Assembly: GCF_015767265.1 (NCBI RefSeq)
Contig: NZ_JADPIB010000004.1
Span: forward strand, 248,001 to 312,000
Direction: 5' to 3'
Origin: Aureivirga marina
Lineage (GTDB): Bacteria; Bacteroidota; Bacteroidia; Flavobacteriales; Flavobacteriaceae
Length of the DNA: 64,000 nt
Below the pieces are notes generated by a model. It ran no database searches. It worked only from the letters and a program-made list of their open reading frames with translations, and was not told where the DNA came from. The position numbers and the translations under genes were made by a program. This document shows, piece after piece, positions 1-8,100 of this stretch (position 1 is the first letter of the stretch; every line of letters starts with the position of its first letter).

Positions 1-1524
1 CCATTCAAGAACGAATTCAAAATTTGGTTGTACAATTGCAGCTGGCATTTTTTCACCTTCTCCAACTACCAAAATTTGCTCGATAAATCTAGATTGTTTC
101 ATTTCATTTTCAAGAAGCGCAGGAGAAACATATTTTCCTCCAGAAGTTTTGAAAATTTCTTTTTTACGACCTGTAATTTTTAAGAAACCATCTTTATCAA
201 TTTCTCCTTTATCACCAGTATGGAAATAACCATTTTTTAAAACCTCAGCAGTTTTTTCAGGATCTTTGTTATAACCAAGCATAACATTTGGTCCTTTTAC
301 AAGAATTTCACCATCGTCAGCGATTTTCACTTCAACATGTGGAATTGGTTTTCCAACAGTTCCAATTCTAAACATATGATCTTTTACCATATTAACAGAA
401 ATTACAGGAGAAGTTTCAGTTAAACCATAACCTTCCATAATTGTTAATCCGGCAGCAGTAAAAATTCTAGTTAATCTTGGTTGTAATGGAGCACTTCCAG
501 AAACCATTGTATTGATTTCTCCACCTAAAGCTTCTCTCCATTTAGAGAAAATTAATTTATTAGCAATTTTAAGTTGTAAATCATATAACTTTCCATTTAC
601 ATGATAAGGCTCGTATTTTTCTGCAACAGAAATTGCCCAAAAGAAAAGTTGTTTTTTAGGAAAAGAAAGTTGCGCTCCTTTTGCAGTAATTGCATCGTAT
701 ATTTTTTCCAAAAGTCTAGGAACAACACTCATAAAATGAGGTTTGATTTCCTTTGCATTATCTGCAATTTTATCAATTCCTTCTGCAAAATAAATGGTAG
801 CACCTTCATATTGGTATAAATAATGGAGCATTCTTTCAAATATATGACATACAGGTAAGAAGCTTAAAACTCTAGTATTTCCTTCTACAAAAGGAAGACG
901 AGTATGACTGTCTAAAACATTACTTACAATGTTTTTATGAGAAAGCATTACACCTTTTGGAGTTCCTGTAGTTCCAGAAGTATAAATAATTGTTGCTAAA
1001 TCATCTGTATGAACATTTTCTTTTCTTTTTTCAATCTCTGGTTGTAAATTTTCATTTGCTAATCCTAATTCAATTAATTCATTCCAATTATTACAATCAT
1101 CAATTTCTTCAAAAGAATAAACTCCTTTTAAAGTAGGAACATTATGTTTTATTTGATCTACTTTTTCTAATAAATCTTTATCAGATAAAAAACAATATTT
1201 TACTTCTGCATGATTAAAAATATATTCAAAATCATGATGTGAAATAGTTGGATAAATTGGAACGTTTTGCGCACCTGTTTGCAAGATACCAATATCGACG
1301 ATATTCCATTCTGTTCTATTTGTTGTGGAAATGACAGCAATTTTATCGTTTGGTTGTACGCCTAATTTAATTAAAGCTCTACTTATTGCATTTGCTTGAT
1401 AAATATATTCTTCAGTAGAAATTGCGCTCCAAACATGATTTCTCTTCATAACCAAAGACTTAGAAAGGTTGTGTTTTTTAAGTTGGTGATGAGGAAAATC
1501 AAATATCCTTTTTATTTCATTCAT
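1..1524 (-). CDS. Long-chain acyl-CoA synthetase (AMP-forming), 3' end beyond window
   Basis: AMP-dependent synthetase that activates fatty acids to acyl-CoA through an acyl-adenylate. Reading the minus strand from the ATG at 1524 gives 508 codons without a stop up to the window edge, so the C-terminus is missing. The P-loop-like adenylation motif YTSGTTGTPKGV is at about residues 181-192. MEGYGLTETSP (A5) and the YFHTGDKGEID / GRKKEIFKTSGGK motifs (A7-A8) follow, in FadD/FAA order. Family members are about 590-600 aa, so roughly 85 residues are missing. It looks like the bacterial long-chain type (LCFA_CS) rather than acetyl-CoA synthetase. No partner gene is close. A 200-bp gap separates it from the SDR gene. 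Confidence 0.93.
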   Translation of the reverse strand, partial: MNEIKRIFDFPHHQLKKHNLSKSLVMKRNHVWSAISTEEYIYQANAISRALIKLGVQPNDKIAVISTTNRTEWNIVDIGILQTGAQNVPIYPTISHHDFEYIFNHAEVKYCFLSDKDLLEKVDQIKHNVPTLKGVYSFEEIDDCNNWNELIELGLANENLQPEIEKRKENVHTDDLATIIYTSGTTGTPKGVMLSHKNIVSNVLDSHTRLPFVEGNTRVLSFLPVCHIFERMLHYLYQYEGATIYFAEGIDKIADNAKEIKPHFMSVVPRLLEKIYDAITAKGAQLSFPKKQLFFWAISVAEKYEPYHVNGKLYDLQLKIANKLIFSKWREALGGEINTMVSGSAPLQPRLTRIFTAAGLTIMEGYGLTETSPVISVNMVKDHMFRIGTVGKPIPHVEVKIADDGEILVKGPNVMLGYNKDPEKTAEVLKNGYFHTGDKGEIDKDGFLKITGRKKEIFKTSGGKYVSPALLENEMKQSRFIEQILVVGEGEKMPAAIVQPNFEFVLEW

Positions 1525-1680
1525 GGTCTATTCTATTTTCAGTAATTGCAAAATAGAAAAATAAATACCATTAAACAAACAGTGTTTTTTAAATTGTTGG
1601 ATTTTTTAAAGATTTGGGTGAAAATTTATTGTAGTTTTAAATAAAAAGAAATAAAAATAAATTTACAATAGAATTATAAC

Positions 1681-1714
1681 AAAAAAGGAGAACATAAAGC
1701 GATTCTCCTTTTTT
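1681..1714 (-). terminator. Rho-independent terminator of the SDR gene
   Basis: A 12-bp perfect stem (AAAAAAGGAGAA with TTCTCCTTTTTT, loop 1693-1702) starts 8 bp beyond the SDR stop codon. A-rich and T-rich ends let it work in either direction, but only the minus-strand SDR gene runs into it. Confidence 0.75.
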
Positions 1715-1722
1715 TCATTTTT

Positions 1723-2454
1723 TTATGGTTGTTGTCTTGTTGCTGCAAGCACAATTTCACGAATATTTACATTCTGTGGTTGGCTAAAAGCAAACCAAAT
1801 GGTGTCTGCAACAGTTTCTGGTTTTAAAACTCCACCCATATCTTTTCTCCAAGCTTCATAATCTTCTTTTATTTGTTCCGAAGTTGTATGTGATAATAAT
1901 TCTGTTTCTACTGCTCCAGGAGCAATTGTAATAATTCGAACATTATCATCAGCAGCTTCTTCACGTGCATTTTCTGTTAAACCATGAACAGCAAATTTAG
2001 TTCCTGTATATGCTGTATGATTCGGAAAAGTTTTCTTTCCAGCAATAGAACTAATATTAAAAATAGTTCCACCTTTTCTTTCTCTCATTTTAGGTAAAAC
2101 GATTTGCATTCCATTTAATAAACCTAAAACATTTACATCAAACATTTTTTTCCATTCTTCTGCATTTTGAATAGAAATATCTCCTAAAAGCATTAAACCT
2201 GCATTGTTTACCAAAACTTCTACTGGACCATAAGTTACTTCTGCTTCTGCAATCGCGTTTTGGAAAGCATTATAATCTATAACATCTACTTTTCTACACA
2301 TCGTATTTGGTAGATTTAATTCCTTTAATTTTTCTATTCTTCTTCCTAAAAGTAAAAGTGGATGCCCTTTTTCAGAAAATAATCGTGCTGTTGCTGCACC
2401 AATTCCTGAACTTGCTCCTGTGATGACGATTAATCCTTTGTTATTAGTTTTCAT
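1723..2454 (-). CDS. Short-chain dehydrogenase/reductase (classical SDR, YdfG-like)
   Basis: NAD(P)-dependent oxidoreductase of 243 aa, the normal length for a classical SDR. Visible motifs are the cofactor-binding TGASSGIG (residues 12-19), NNAG (83-86), the catalytic serine in NISSIAG (about 135-136) and YTGTK (Tyr149, Lys153). An Arg pair after the second strand (GRR, 37-39) suggests a preference for NADPH. The pattern fits the group that oxidises 3-hydroxy acids such as serine or 3-hydroxypropionate, but the substrate cannot be read from sequence. It is divergent from a LysR-type gene 112 bp away, which is the obvious candidate regulator. A good Bacteroidota promoter lies in that gap. Confidence 0.92.
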   Translation of the reverse strand: MKTNNKGLIVITGASSGIGAATARLFSEKGHPLLLLGRRIEKLKELNLPNTMCRKVDVIDYNAFQNAIAEAEVTYGPVEVLVNNAGLMLLGDISIQNAEEWKKMFDVNVLGLLNGMQIVLPKMRERKGGTIFNISSIAGKKTFPNHTAYTGTKFAVHGLTENAREEAADDNVRIITIAPGAVETELLSHTTSEQIKEDYEAWRKDMGGVLKPETVADTIWFAFSQPQNVNIREIVLAATRQQP

Positions 2455-2500
2455 AATAATAATTTTATTGTATTGTAAATCAGTTTATTTGTTTTGTTAG

Positions 2501-2531
2501 CAAAAGTAAGTTAGGATTTAATTTGTTCAAA
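2501..2531 (-). promoter_or_regulatory. Bacteroidota-type promoter for the SDR gene
   Basis: On the minus strand TTTG (2528-2531) is followed after exactly 19 bases by TACTTTTG (2501-2508). This matches the flavobacterial -33 TTTG / -7 TAnnTTTG pattern. The predicted transcript would begin near 2495, about 40 bases before the SDR start codon. Confidence 0.55.
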
Positions 2532-2566
2532 ATACTATTTTTGTATGTTTATTATAAGTTAAAATT

Positions 2567-3391
2567 ATGGATGAAAGATTGCTTCGTTTTTTTGTAGCTG
2601 TTTATGAAGAAAAAAACCTGTCGAGAGCAGCTGAAAAATGCTTTGTTTCCCAGCCAAATATTTCTAATGGAATCAAGCAATTAGAAGAAATTATTGGTAA
2701 AGAATTATTCACAAGACATAAAAGGGGAGTTGTCTTAAAAGAAAGTGCACATTATTTATATCCAATCGCAAAACGAATTTTAGGTGAACTACAATCGATT
2801 CCAAGTATTTTTAAGGAAGAGAAATTTCATCAGAAAGTGGTAATTGGAATTGCAGATAGTTTGTCACAGCAGTTTAAAAGTGAATTTTTTCAAAATGTTT
2901 CAGAGAAAATTCAAAATATTGAATGGGATGTTCGTGCGATGCATCGCGATTGTGAATTGAATTTATTGGTTCGAGAGTGGAAATTTGAAGCACATTTATT
3001 TTTGCCAATTTGGAAAGAAAATTATGTTTTATGTGTTCCGGATTCGCATCCTTTGATTGAAAAAGAAGAAATTCATTTGAGCGATTTAAGTGGAGAACCT
3101 TTTATTCATTGTCCGCCTTGTGAAGCACATCAGCAAAGTTTGTCGATTTTAAATAGTTCTGATAAAAAATGGAATACAGTTGCAAATTGTAGTACAAAAA
3201 CAGAAGTTTTAAGTTTGTTAATGGCTGGTTTAGGAATTTCTTTTCTTCCTGAATATTTTGCTAAAAATTGGAATGGATTTCAAATTAAAGATTATGTTGG
3301 TCCAAAATATTATCGTGAAATTGGACTTTCTTATTCTAAAGAAAGTTTAAAAAACGAGGCTGTTAAAGAAATTGTGGAATTATATTCGTGA
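2567..3391 (+). CDS. LysR-family transcriptional regulator
   Basis: DNA-binding regulator of 274 aa, slightly short for the family (about 290-310). The N-terminal winged helix-turn-helix is clear: LSRAAEKCFVSQPNISNGIKQ at about residues 18-38, then the wing LFTRHKRGVVL. The rest matches the periplasmic-binding-like effector domain, with the usual FLPEYFA near the end, but the middle is shorter than usual. Transcribed away from the SDR gene, it probably controls that gene and itself. The effector is unknown. The start at 2567 is the only in-frame ATG before the HTH. TATTTTTG at 2536-2543 is a possible -7 element. Confidence 0.9.
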   Translation: MDERLLRFFVAVYEEKNLSRAAEKCFVSQPNISNGIKQLEEIIGKELFTRHKRGVVLKESAHYLYPIAKRILGELQSIPSIFKEEKFHQKVVIGIADSLSQQFKSEFFQNVSEKIQNIEWDVRAMHRDCELNLLVREWKFEAHLFLPIWKENYVLCVPDSHPLIEKEEIHLSDLSGEPFIHCPPCEAHQQSLSILNSSDKKWNTVANCSTKTEVLSLLMAGLGISFLPEYFAKNWNGFQIKDYVGPKYYREIGLSYSKESLKNEAVKEIVELYS

Positions 3392-3441
3392 GAAGTAAAA
3401 AACTCTAAAAAAAAAATTAAATAGATGATTAAATTATTAAA

Positions 3442-3472
3442 ACACCTTTAATTATTATCCAATTAAAGGTGT
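3442..3472. terminator. Hairpin between convergent LysR and NAD(P)-binding genes
   Basis: Perfect 12-bp stem ACACCTTTAATT (3442-3453) / AATTAAAGGTGT (3461-3472) with a 7-base loop, between the two convergent stop codons. There is no long T-run, so efficiency is uncertain. Position and symmetry suggest a shared bidirectional terminator. Confidence 0.55.
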
Positions 3473-3477
3473 AATAA

Positions 3478-4344
3478 TTAGTCTCTAAAATTTTCAATAG
3501 TAAATTTTGGTTCACCTAGCTCTTTCCAAGTTTGTTCAGCTTTGAACTCTTCTTTATAGTTAGAGAAAAATGTTCCTATTTTACCTGCTAATCGTGCTTC
3601 TTTATTAAAAATTCCAATAAACTTTAATAAAGAAATTGGAGCTAATTGTACTTTTAATTTTGGATTAAATGTATTTGCATATCTGTTTAAAGCATTTTCA
3701 AAAGTAATTGCTTCTTTTCCTTGCATGATATAATCTTTTGTAAGGTCATGGTTCGAATTTAGAATTGCTGTAGAAATCATTCTGCCTAAATCTTTTCCTG
3801 CTAACCAATACATTGGAAATTGAATTGGCTTAAAAGCTTGTAAAGTATCATTTTTTCTCATTGTAAACTCCATCACATCCATAATCCATGAACAATGGAA
3901 AAATGTCACTGGGATTCCAGAATTTTTTAATAATTGATATCCTTTTTTTCTAATTTTATTTATAAAAATATCTTTTCCTTGTGCAAATTCAGGAAATGGA
4001 ACTGAGATAGCAGAAACATGAAAAATTCTTGAAATATTATTTTCTTTTGCAACTGAAATAACATTTTTAATCCCATCAATTTCTGGTTGAAAATTTGCTT
4101 TTTCATTCTGCGTTGATAAATTAAGGTAAATTGCGTCTACATTTTTAAAGACTTTTCTTAAGCTATCAATGTCATTTAAATCACCTTTAATGATTTCAAT
4201 TTCAGTAGGAAAATTTTGTATTTTATTGATTTTATCAAAATTTCTAACTAATGCTTTAATTTTAATTCCTTTCGCTAATAATTCGTTATAAGTAAAAGGA
4301 GCGAGGTTTCCAGTTACCCCTATGAATGCTATTTTTTGTATCAT
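3478..4344 (-). CDS. NmrA-like / SDR-type NAD(P)-binding protein
   Basis: Atypical short-chain dehydrogenase of the NmrA/NAD(P)H-binding type, 288 aa from the preferred ATG at 4344. An upstream ATG at 4365 would add seven residues before the Rossmann strand. The first strand and glycine loop read KIAFIGVTGNLAPFT (GxxGxxx). ALVRNFDKINK follows at the cofactor-specificity position, and GDLNDIDSLRKVFKNVDAIYL is typical of the family. There is no clear YxxxK catalytic pair, as in redox-sensing NmrA proteins. It is divergent from an HxlR regulator. Such pairs often respond to electrophiles or quinones, so a role in redox or electrophile stress is plausible but inferred. Confidence 0.83.
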   Translation of the reverse strand: MIQKIAFIGVTGNLAPFTYNELLAKGIKIKALVRNFDKINKIQNFPTEIEIIKGDLNDIDSLRKVFKNVDAIYLNLSTQNEKANFQPEIDGIKNVISVAKENNISRIFHVSAISVPFPEFAQGKDIFINKIRKKGYQLLKNSGIPVTFFHCSWIMDVMEFTMRKNDTLQAFKPIQFPMYWLAGKDLGRMISTAILNSNHDLTKDYIMQGKEAITFENALNRYANTFNPKLKVQLAPISLLKFIGIFNKEARLAGKIGTFFSNYKEEFKAEQTWKELGEPKFTIENFRD

Positions 4345-4413
4345 TTTAAAGATATTTTTTTTCAAATGTATTATATTTGATATATAAAGTATAGTAAGTT
4401 TTTATTAAATAGT

Positions 4414-4431
4414 ACTATACAATTGTATAGT
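4414..4431. promoter_or_regulatory. 18-bp palindromic operator between HxlR and its divergent target
   Basis: ACTATACAATTGTATAGT is a perfect palindrome in the 104-bp gap between the divergent starts. An extra half-site GTATAGT lies at 4389-4395. TAnnTTTG-like -7 elements occur on both strands nearby (TATATTTG 4372-4379 plus strand; TACATTTG on the minus strand, 4363-4370). It is a likely binding site for the HxlR dimer. Confidence 0.6.
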
Positions 4432-4448
4432 GAATTAATTTGAAAATT

Positions 4449-4835
4449 ATGAATCCTAGTAATATTCCAGAATGTCCAGCAACAACAATTCTAGCTTTAA
4501 AAGATTGTCTAACAATTTTGAATGGTAAATGGAAAGTTCCTATTATTGGAACTCTATTATTTGGACCTAAAAGATTTAAAGATTTAGAAAATACAATTCA
4601 AAAAATAACTCCAAGAATGCTTTCCAAGGAATTGAAAGAATTAGAAATTAATAATATTATTCAAAGAAAAGTTTATGATTCTAGACCAATTTTGATTGAG
4701 TATGAATTAACTGAATCGGGTAAAACTTTAAAACCAATTTTAGAAGCAATGGTTGAATGGGGAATTCAACATAGAAAAGAGTTTATAAAAGAATTTGAAA
4801 AAGAGGAAGTCAAAAAAAGTAATGAACACAAATGA
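4449..4835 (+). CDS. HxlR-family winged-helix transcriptional regulator
   Basis: 128-aa HxlR/DUF24 regulator. It shows the family pattern: a cysteine near the N-terminus (CPATTILALKDCLTIL), then NGKWKVPIIGTLLFGPKRFKDLE, then the recognition helix ITPRMLSKELKELE and the wing RPILIEYELTESGKTL. The ATG at 4449 is preferred over a TTG at 4440. The conserved N-terminal Cys is the redox sensor in relatives such as YodB and HypR, so a thiol switch is possible here. It overlaps the next gene by 14 bp, indicating one transcript. The perfect palindrome 18 bp upstream of its start is its probable operator. Confidence 0.92.
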   Translation: MNPSNIPECPATTILALKDCLTILNGKWKVPIIGTLLFGPKRFKDLENTIQKITPRMLSKELKELEINNIIQRKVYDSRPILIEYELTESGKTLKPILEAMVEWGIQHRKEFIKEFEKEEVKKSNEHK

Positions 4836-5043
4836 AAAGAAATATTTCCAAAAATTAGGTTCTAGAATAAAAGAACTAAGAGAAGAAAAAGGTATGGATC
4901 AAAAATCTTTTGCTTTTGATTGTGAAATTGGTAGAACACAATTATACATGATTGAAAATGGAAGAACAAATCCACGTTTGCTTACTTTACTTAAAATTGC
5001 AGAAGGTTTAGAAATTCCTTTAAAGAAATTAGTTGATTTTTAA
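4822..5043 (+). CDS. Small XRE-family helix-turn-helix protein
   Basis: 73-aa protein that is essentially one Cro/C1-type HTH domain: LGSRIKELREEKGMDQKSFAFDCEIGRTQLYMIENGRTNPRLLTLLKIAEGL. The start is the ATG at 4822, inside the end of the HxlR gene. A GAGGAAG stretch 13 bases upstream may aid translation. It is followed after 13 bp by a second protein of the same kind, sharing the closing motif LK-LVDF. With no sensor domain it probably acts as a DNA-binding dimer. Single-domain XRE proteins of this size also occur as phage or toxin-antitoxin regulators, but no toxin gene is adjacent. Confidence 0.85.
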   Translation: MNTNEKKYFQKLGSRIKELREEKGMDQKSFAFDCEIGRTQLYMIENGRTNPRLLTLLKIAEGLEIPLKKLVDF

Positions 5044-5056
5044 TTAAAATTGTAAA

Positions 5057-5272
5057 ATGAATAAAGAAGAACTTAAAAAGAAAGTAGGAAAACGCATCAT
5101 TACGCTAAGAAGTCAAAAGGGATGGAGTCAATCAGATTTGGCTCGAGCTTTTAATAAAGATAGGCAAGCAATTGAAAAACTTGAAAATGGAAAAGTCAAC
5201 CCAACAGTTTATTCATTATTAGAAATAGCAACTGCTTTAGATGTTTCTTTAAAAACTTTAGTTGACTTTTAA
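5057..5272 (+). CDS. Small XRE-family helix-turn-helix protein (second copy)
   Basis: 71-aa single-domain Cro/C1-type HTH (VGKRIITLRSQKGWSQSDLARAF, then DRQAIEKLENGKVNPTVYSLLEIATAL), ending in LKTLVDF like its neighbour. The two are clearly paralogous but well diverged. The recognition helices differ (IGRTQLYMIENG versus KDRQAIEKLENG), so they should bind different sites. It is probably the last gene of the HxlR-XRE-XRE transcript. It converges on the esterase gene with only 15 bp between stop codons and no visible terminator. Confidence 0.87.
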   Translation: MNKEELKKKVGKRIITLRSQKGWSQSDLARAFNKDRQAIEKLENGKVNPTVYSLLEIATALDVSLKTLVDF

Positions 5273-5287
5273 CCCGAAATTTCCAAT

Positions 5288-6100
5288 TTATTTTTTCTTA
5301 AATATTTTCTCAAAAGCATGATAAACAGCTTCATGTAAAGCATCACCATGAGATTTGTTTTCTAAAAATTCAAAATAAGTTTTAGGGTTATTGAATGCCA
5401 ATTTTGTATAAAGTTCTTTTGCTGTTCGTTCCATAATATTTCCTTCTTTTCCAACAGCAATATAAATCGATTTTTTAGTAGAAATAACCATTTGTTTGTA
5501 ATCTAAAAGTTTTTCGTCATCCCACCAAAGACTTGGACTTACAATGATATAATTATCAAATAAATTAGGCTTTTTTAAAAGAATTTCTGTAGTTAAAAGC
5601 CCGCCAAGTGATTGTCCAATAATTGTTTTTATTTTATTTGTTTTAAAGTTTGAATTCACATAAGGTTGTAATTCTTTTTCGATAAATTGAATGAAACTTT
5701 CTGATTTTCCAGAAGTTGGATATTCTTTTTGATCTAATTTATTTTCGGAAGGATAGGTAAAATCTCTTTTTCGATCCACATTCCCAATTCCAACAACAAT
5801 AGATTCAGGAAGCATATTAATCCAAGGAAAAGAACCAAACTGTACAATTCCAGAAACATGAATAAAATCTTCGTCTTTAGAACCATCTAAAAGATAAATT
5901 ACAGGGAAAGATTTCGCTTTTTCTTCAGAATAACTAGGAGGTAGGTAGATGTTTATATTTCTATTTTCATTTAGAATTTTGGATTCAATAATAATAGATT
6001 TTCCAATTGAAAATTCATTTTCACTTAATTGTTTTGGAAGTTGTCCAAAGATTAAAAATTGATTGAAAATCAGAAGAATGCAAAAGATGAGTTTTTTCAT
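5288..6100 (-). CDS. Secreted alpha/beta-hydrolase esterase (Esterase D / Fes-like)
   Basis: 270-aa hydrolase with a Sec signal peptide (KKLIFCILLIFNQFLIFGQ). The nucleophile elbow GQSLGG puts Ser164 as catalytic. A late histidine in NKSHGDALHEA fits the third triad member. VIYLLDG and the SPSLWWDD segment are hallmarks of the putative-esterase family (COG2819) that includes enterochelin-esterase-like and S-formylglutathione-hydrolase-like proteins. It should act in the periplasm. The substrate could be a siderophore ester, an acylated sugar or a peptide ester; neighbours do not help, although fur lies 1.4 kb away. No lipobox. Confidence 0.87.
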   Translation of the reverse strand: MKKLIFCILLIFNQFLIFGQLPKQLSENEFSIGKSIIIESKILNENRNINIYLPPSYSEEKAKSFPVIYLLDGSKDEDFIHVSGIVQFGSFPWINMLPESIVVGIGNVDRKRDFTYPSENKLDQKEYPTSGKSESFIQFIEKELQPYVNSNFKTNKIKTIIGQSLGGLLTTEILLKKPNLFDNYIIVSPSLWWDDEKLLDYKQMVISTKKSIYIAVGKEGNIMERTAKELYTKLAFNNPKTYFEFLENKSHGDALHEAVYHAFEKIFKKK

Positions 6101-6160
6101 TTCTAAATGAGTTTTTTAAAATTTCCTAAATATAGGAATTTGTTTTAAACTAAAAGAAAC

Positions 6161-6187
6161 AAAAAAGCCGCTTAAAAAAGCGGCTTA
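6161..6187 (-). terminator. Terminator of the fur-purA transcript
   Basis: AAGCCGCTT (6165-6173) pairs with AAGCGGCTT (6178-6186). On the minus strand the stem is followed by a run of Ts (6161-6166), 6 bp beyond the purA stop. Confidence 0.85.
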
Positions 6188-6192
6188 AAATA

Positions 6193-7464
6193 TTATCTCA
6201 TAATTGTTTGATTTCTATCTGGACCAACAGAAACAATTTTGATTGGCACTCCAACTTCGTCTTCGATATATTTGATATAATCTTTTAAGTTTTTTGGAAG
6301 TGTTTCATCAGAAGTCATTTTTGTTAAATCTTCTGCCCAACCTGGAAATTCAGAATAAATAGGAGTAACATTTGCTTCTTCCACATTGTATGGGAAATGT
6401 GTGATTTGCTCTCCTTTATAGTTGTAAGAAGTACAAATTTTAATTTTGTCAAAACCAGAAAGAACATCTGCTTTCATCATCATTAATTCTGTAACTCCAT
6501 TTACTTGTACAGCATATTTTAAAGCAACTAAATCCAACCAACCACATCTTCTTGGTCTTCCAGTTGTTGCTCCGAATTCGTTTCCAACTTTAGCCATTCT
6601 TTCTCCGTCCGCATCGAATAATTCCGTTGGGAAAGGACCAGAACCAACTCTTGTTGTATACGCTTTGAAAATACCTAAAACATCTCCAATTTTATTAGGA
6701 GCAATTCCTAATCCAGTACAAGCTCCAGCAGCAGTTGTATTTGAAGAAGTTACGAATGGATATGTTCCAAAATCAATATCTAATAAAGAACCTTGCGCAC
6801 CTTCAGCTAAGATTTTTTTATCATTTTTGATAGCATTATTTAAATATTCTTCACTATCAATAAAACGTAATTCTTTTAATTTCTCTACTCCAGCAAAGAA
6901 TTCTTCTTCTAATTCTTTTAAATTATAATCTAACTGCACATCAAAGAATTCAATCATTTTGATGTGTTTATCAATTAAAGCAGCATAACGCTCTTTCCAG
7001 TCAGCTAATTCTAAATCTCCTACACGCATTCCATTTCTACCAGTTTTGTCCATATAAGTAGGACCAATTCCTTTTAATGTAGAACCGATTTTTGCTTTTC
7101 CTTTAGAAGTTTCACTTGCAGCATCTAAAAGTTTGTGTGTTGGAAGAATTAAATGTGCTTTTCTAGAAATTAAAAGTTTTGATGTATAGTCTACAGATAA
7201 TTTAGATAAATTATCTAATTCTTTTTTGAAAATAATAGGATCGATTACCACACCATTTCCTACAACATTCATTGCTGTTGGGTGAAAAATTCCAGAAGGA
7301 ATTGTGTGTAATACGTGTTTTTGTCCATCAAATATAAGAGTGTGTCCAGCATTTGGTCCACCTTGGAATCTAGCGATGATGTCGTATTCTTTTGTAAGAA
7401 CGTCAACAATTTTACCTTTTCCTTCATCTCCCCATTGTAGACCTAATAATAAATTAACTGCCAT
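6193..7464 (-). CDS. purA: Adenylosuccinate synthase
   Basis: 423 aa, full length. It catalyses GTP-dependent joining of aspartate to IMP, the first committed step to AMP. The P-loop GLQWGDEGKGKIVD is at residues 8-21. FQGGPNAGHT, GIGPTYMDKTGRNGMRVGD, the QGSLLDIDFGTYPFVTSSNT active-site block and TTGRPRRCGWLDLVALKYA are all intact. Cytoplasmic homodimer. It lies 30 bp downstream of fur on the same strand and ends at a strong terminator, so the two are probably co-transcribed, an arrangement I associate with flavobacteria. Confidence 0.98.
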   Translation of the reverse strand: MAVNLLLGLQWGDEGKGKIVDVLTKEYDIIARFQGGPNAGHTLIFDGQKHVLHTIPSGIFHPTAMNVVGNGVVIDPIIFKKELDNLSKLSVDYTSKLLISRKAHLILPTHKLLDAASETSKGKAKIGSTLKGIGPTYMDKTGRNGMRVGDLELADWKERYAALIDKHIKMIEFFDVQLDYNLKELEEEFFAGVEKLKELRFIDSEEYLNNAIKNDKKILAEGAQGSLLDIDFGTYPFVTSSNTTAAGACTGLGIAPNKIGDVLGIFKAYTTRVGSGPFPTELFDADGERMAKVGNEFGATTGRPRRCGWLDLVALKYAVQVNGVTELMMMKADVLSGFDKIKICTSYNYKGEQITHFPYNVEEANVTPIYSEFPGWAEDLTKMTSDETLPKNLKDYIKYIEDEVGVPIKIVSVGPDRNQTIMR

Positions 7465-7494
7465 TTTAATTGTGTTGTATTGTGTTGTTGTTAA

Positions 7495-7956
7495 TTAAGA
7501 TTCAGATTCGTTTTCATCTTTCTTTGTAGCATAGAAATACAGAGAGTGTGAATGTATTTTTATGTCGAAAGTTTCTTCGATTGTCTTTTTGATTGTCTGA
7601 ATTCTTGGATCACAGAATTCCATCACATCACCAGAATCTGTCATGATTACGTGGTCGTGTTGTTTATCAAAAAAACTTTTCTCAAAATGTGCTTGGTTTT
7701 GACCAAATTGGTGTTTTCTAACCAAACCACATTCTAATAATAATTCAATAGTATTATATAAAGTTGCTCTACTAACACGATAATTTTTATTTTTCATGTT
7801 AATGTAAAGTGATTCAATATCAAAGTGATCATCTAAATCATAAATCTCTTGAAGAATTGCAAATCTTTCTGGAGTTTTTCTATGTTTATTAGATTCTAAA
7901 AACTTAGTGAATACGTCTTTTACAACTTTCTGATTTTCGCTATTGTTATTACTCAT
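7495..7956 (-). CDS. fur: Fur-family metal-responsive regulator
   Basis: 153-aa Fur-family repressor. The winged helix covers [13 protein letters not shown] to [23 protein letters not shown], with H44 and E48 (HFDIE) among likely metal ligands. The dimerisation domain contains HDH (100-102) and EFCD (113-116). The usual CxxC structural-zinc pair at the IC..CG position is replaced by IMTDSG (104-109), so the tetra-cysteine zinc site of E. coli-type Fur is absent. Whether it senses iron, zinc or peroxide cannot be decided. An IsdG-like haem-degrading enzyme lies 144 bp upstream on the same strand, which favours an iron role. Confidence 0.88.
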   Translation of the reverse strand: MSNNNSENQKVVKDVFTKFLESNKHRKTPERFAILQEIYDLDDHFDIESLYINMKNKNYRVSRATLYNTIELLLECGLVRKHQFGQNQAHFEKSFFDKQHDHVIMTDSGDVMEFCDPRIQTIKKTIEETFDIKIHSHSLYFYATKKDENESES

Positions 7957-8100
7957 TTTCTCTATTATATTTTAAGCAACTACAAATTTAAACTTATTTT
8001 TTGAATAGCAGAATTTATTTAGTTTATAATAGTTTTAAATATGAATAAAAAAACAAATTATAAGCTATCAATTTTTAGAAGAATTTAATTTTTAAGAATT

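Noticed and set aside
601-819. 72-codon plus-strand frame in the acyl-CoA synthetase region
   Set aside because: Opposite strand of an open, conserved gene that runs over the window edge.
6446-6928. 160-codon plus-strand frame inside purA
   Set aside because: Antisense shadow of a well-conserved gene; composition reflects the purA codons.
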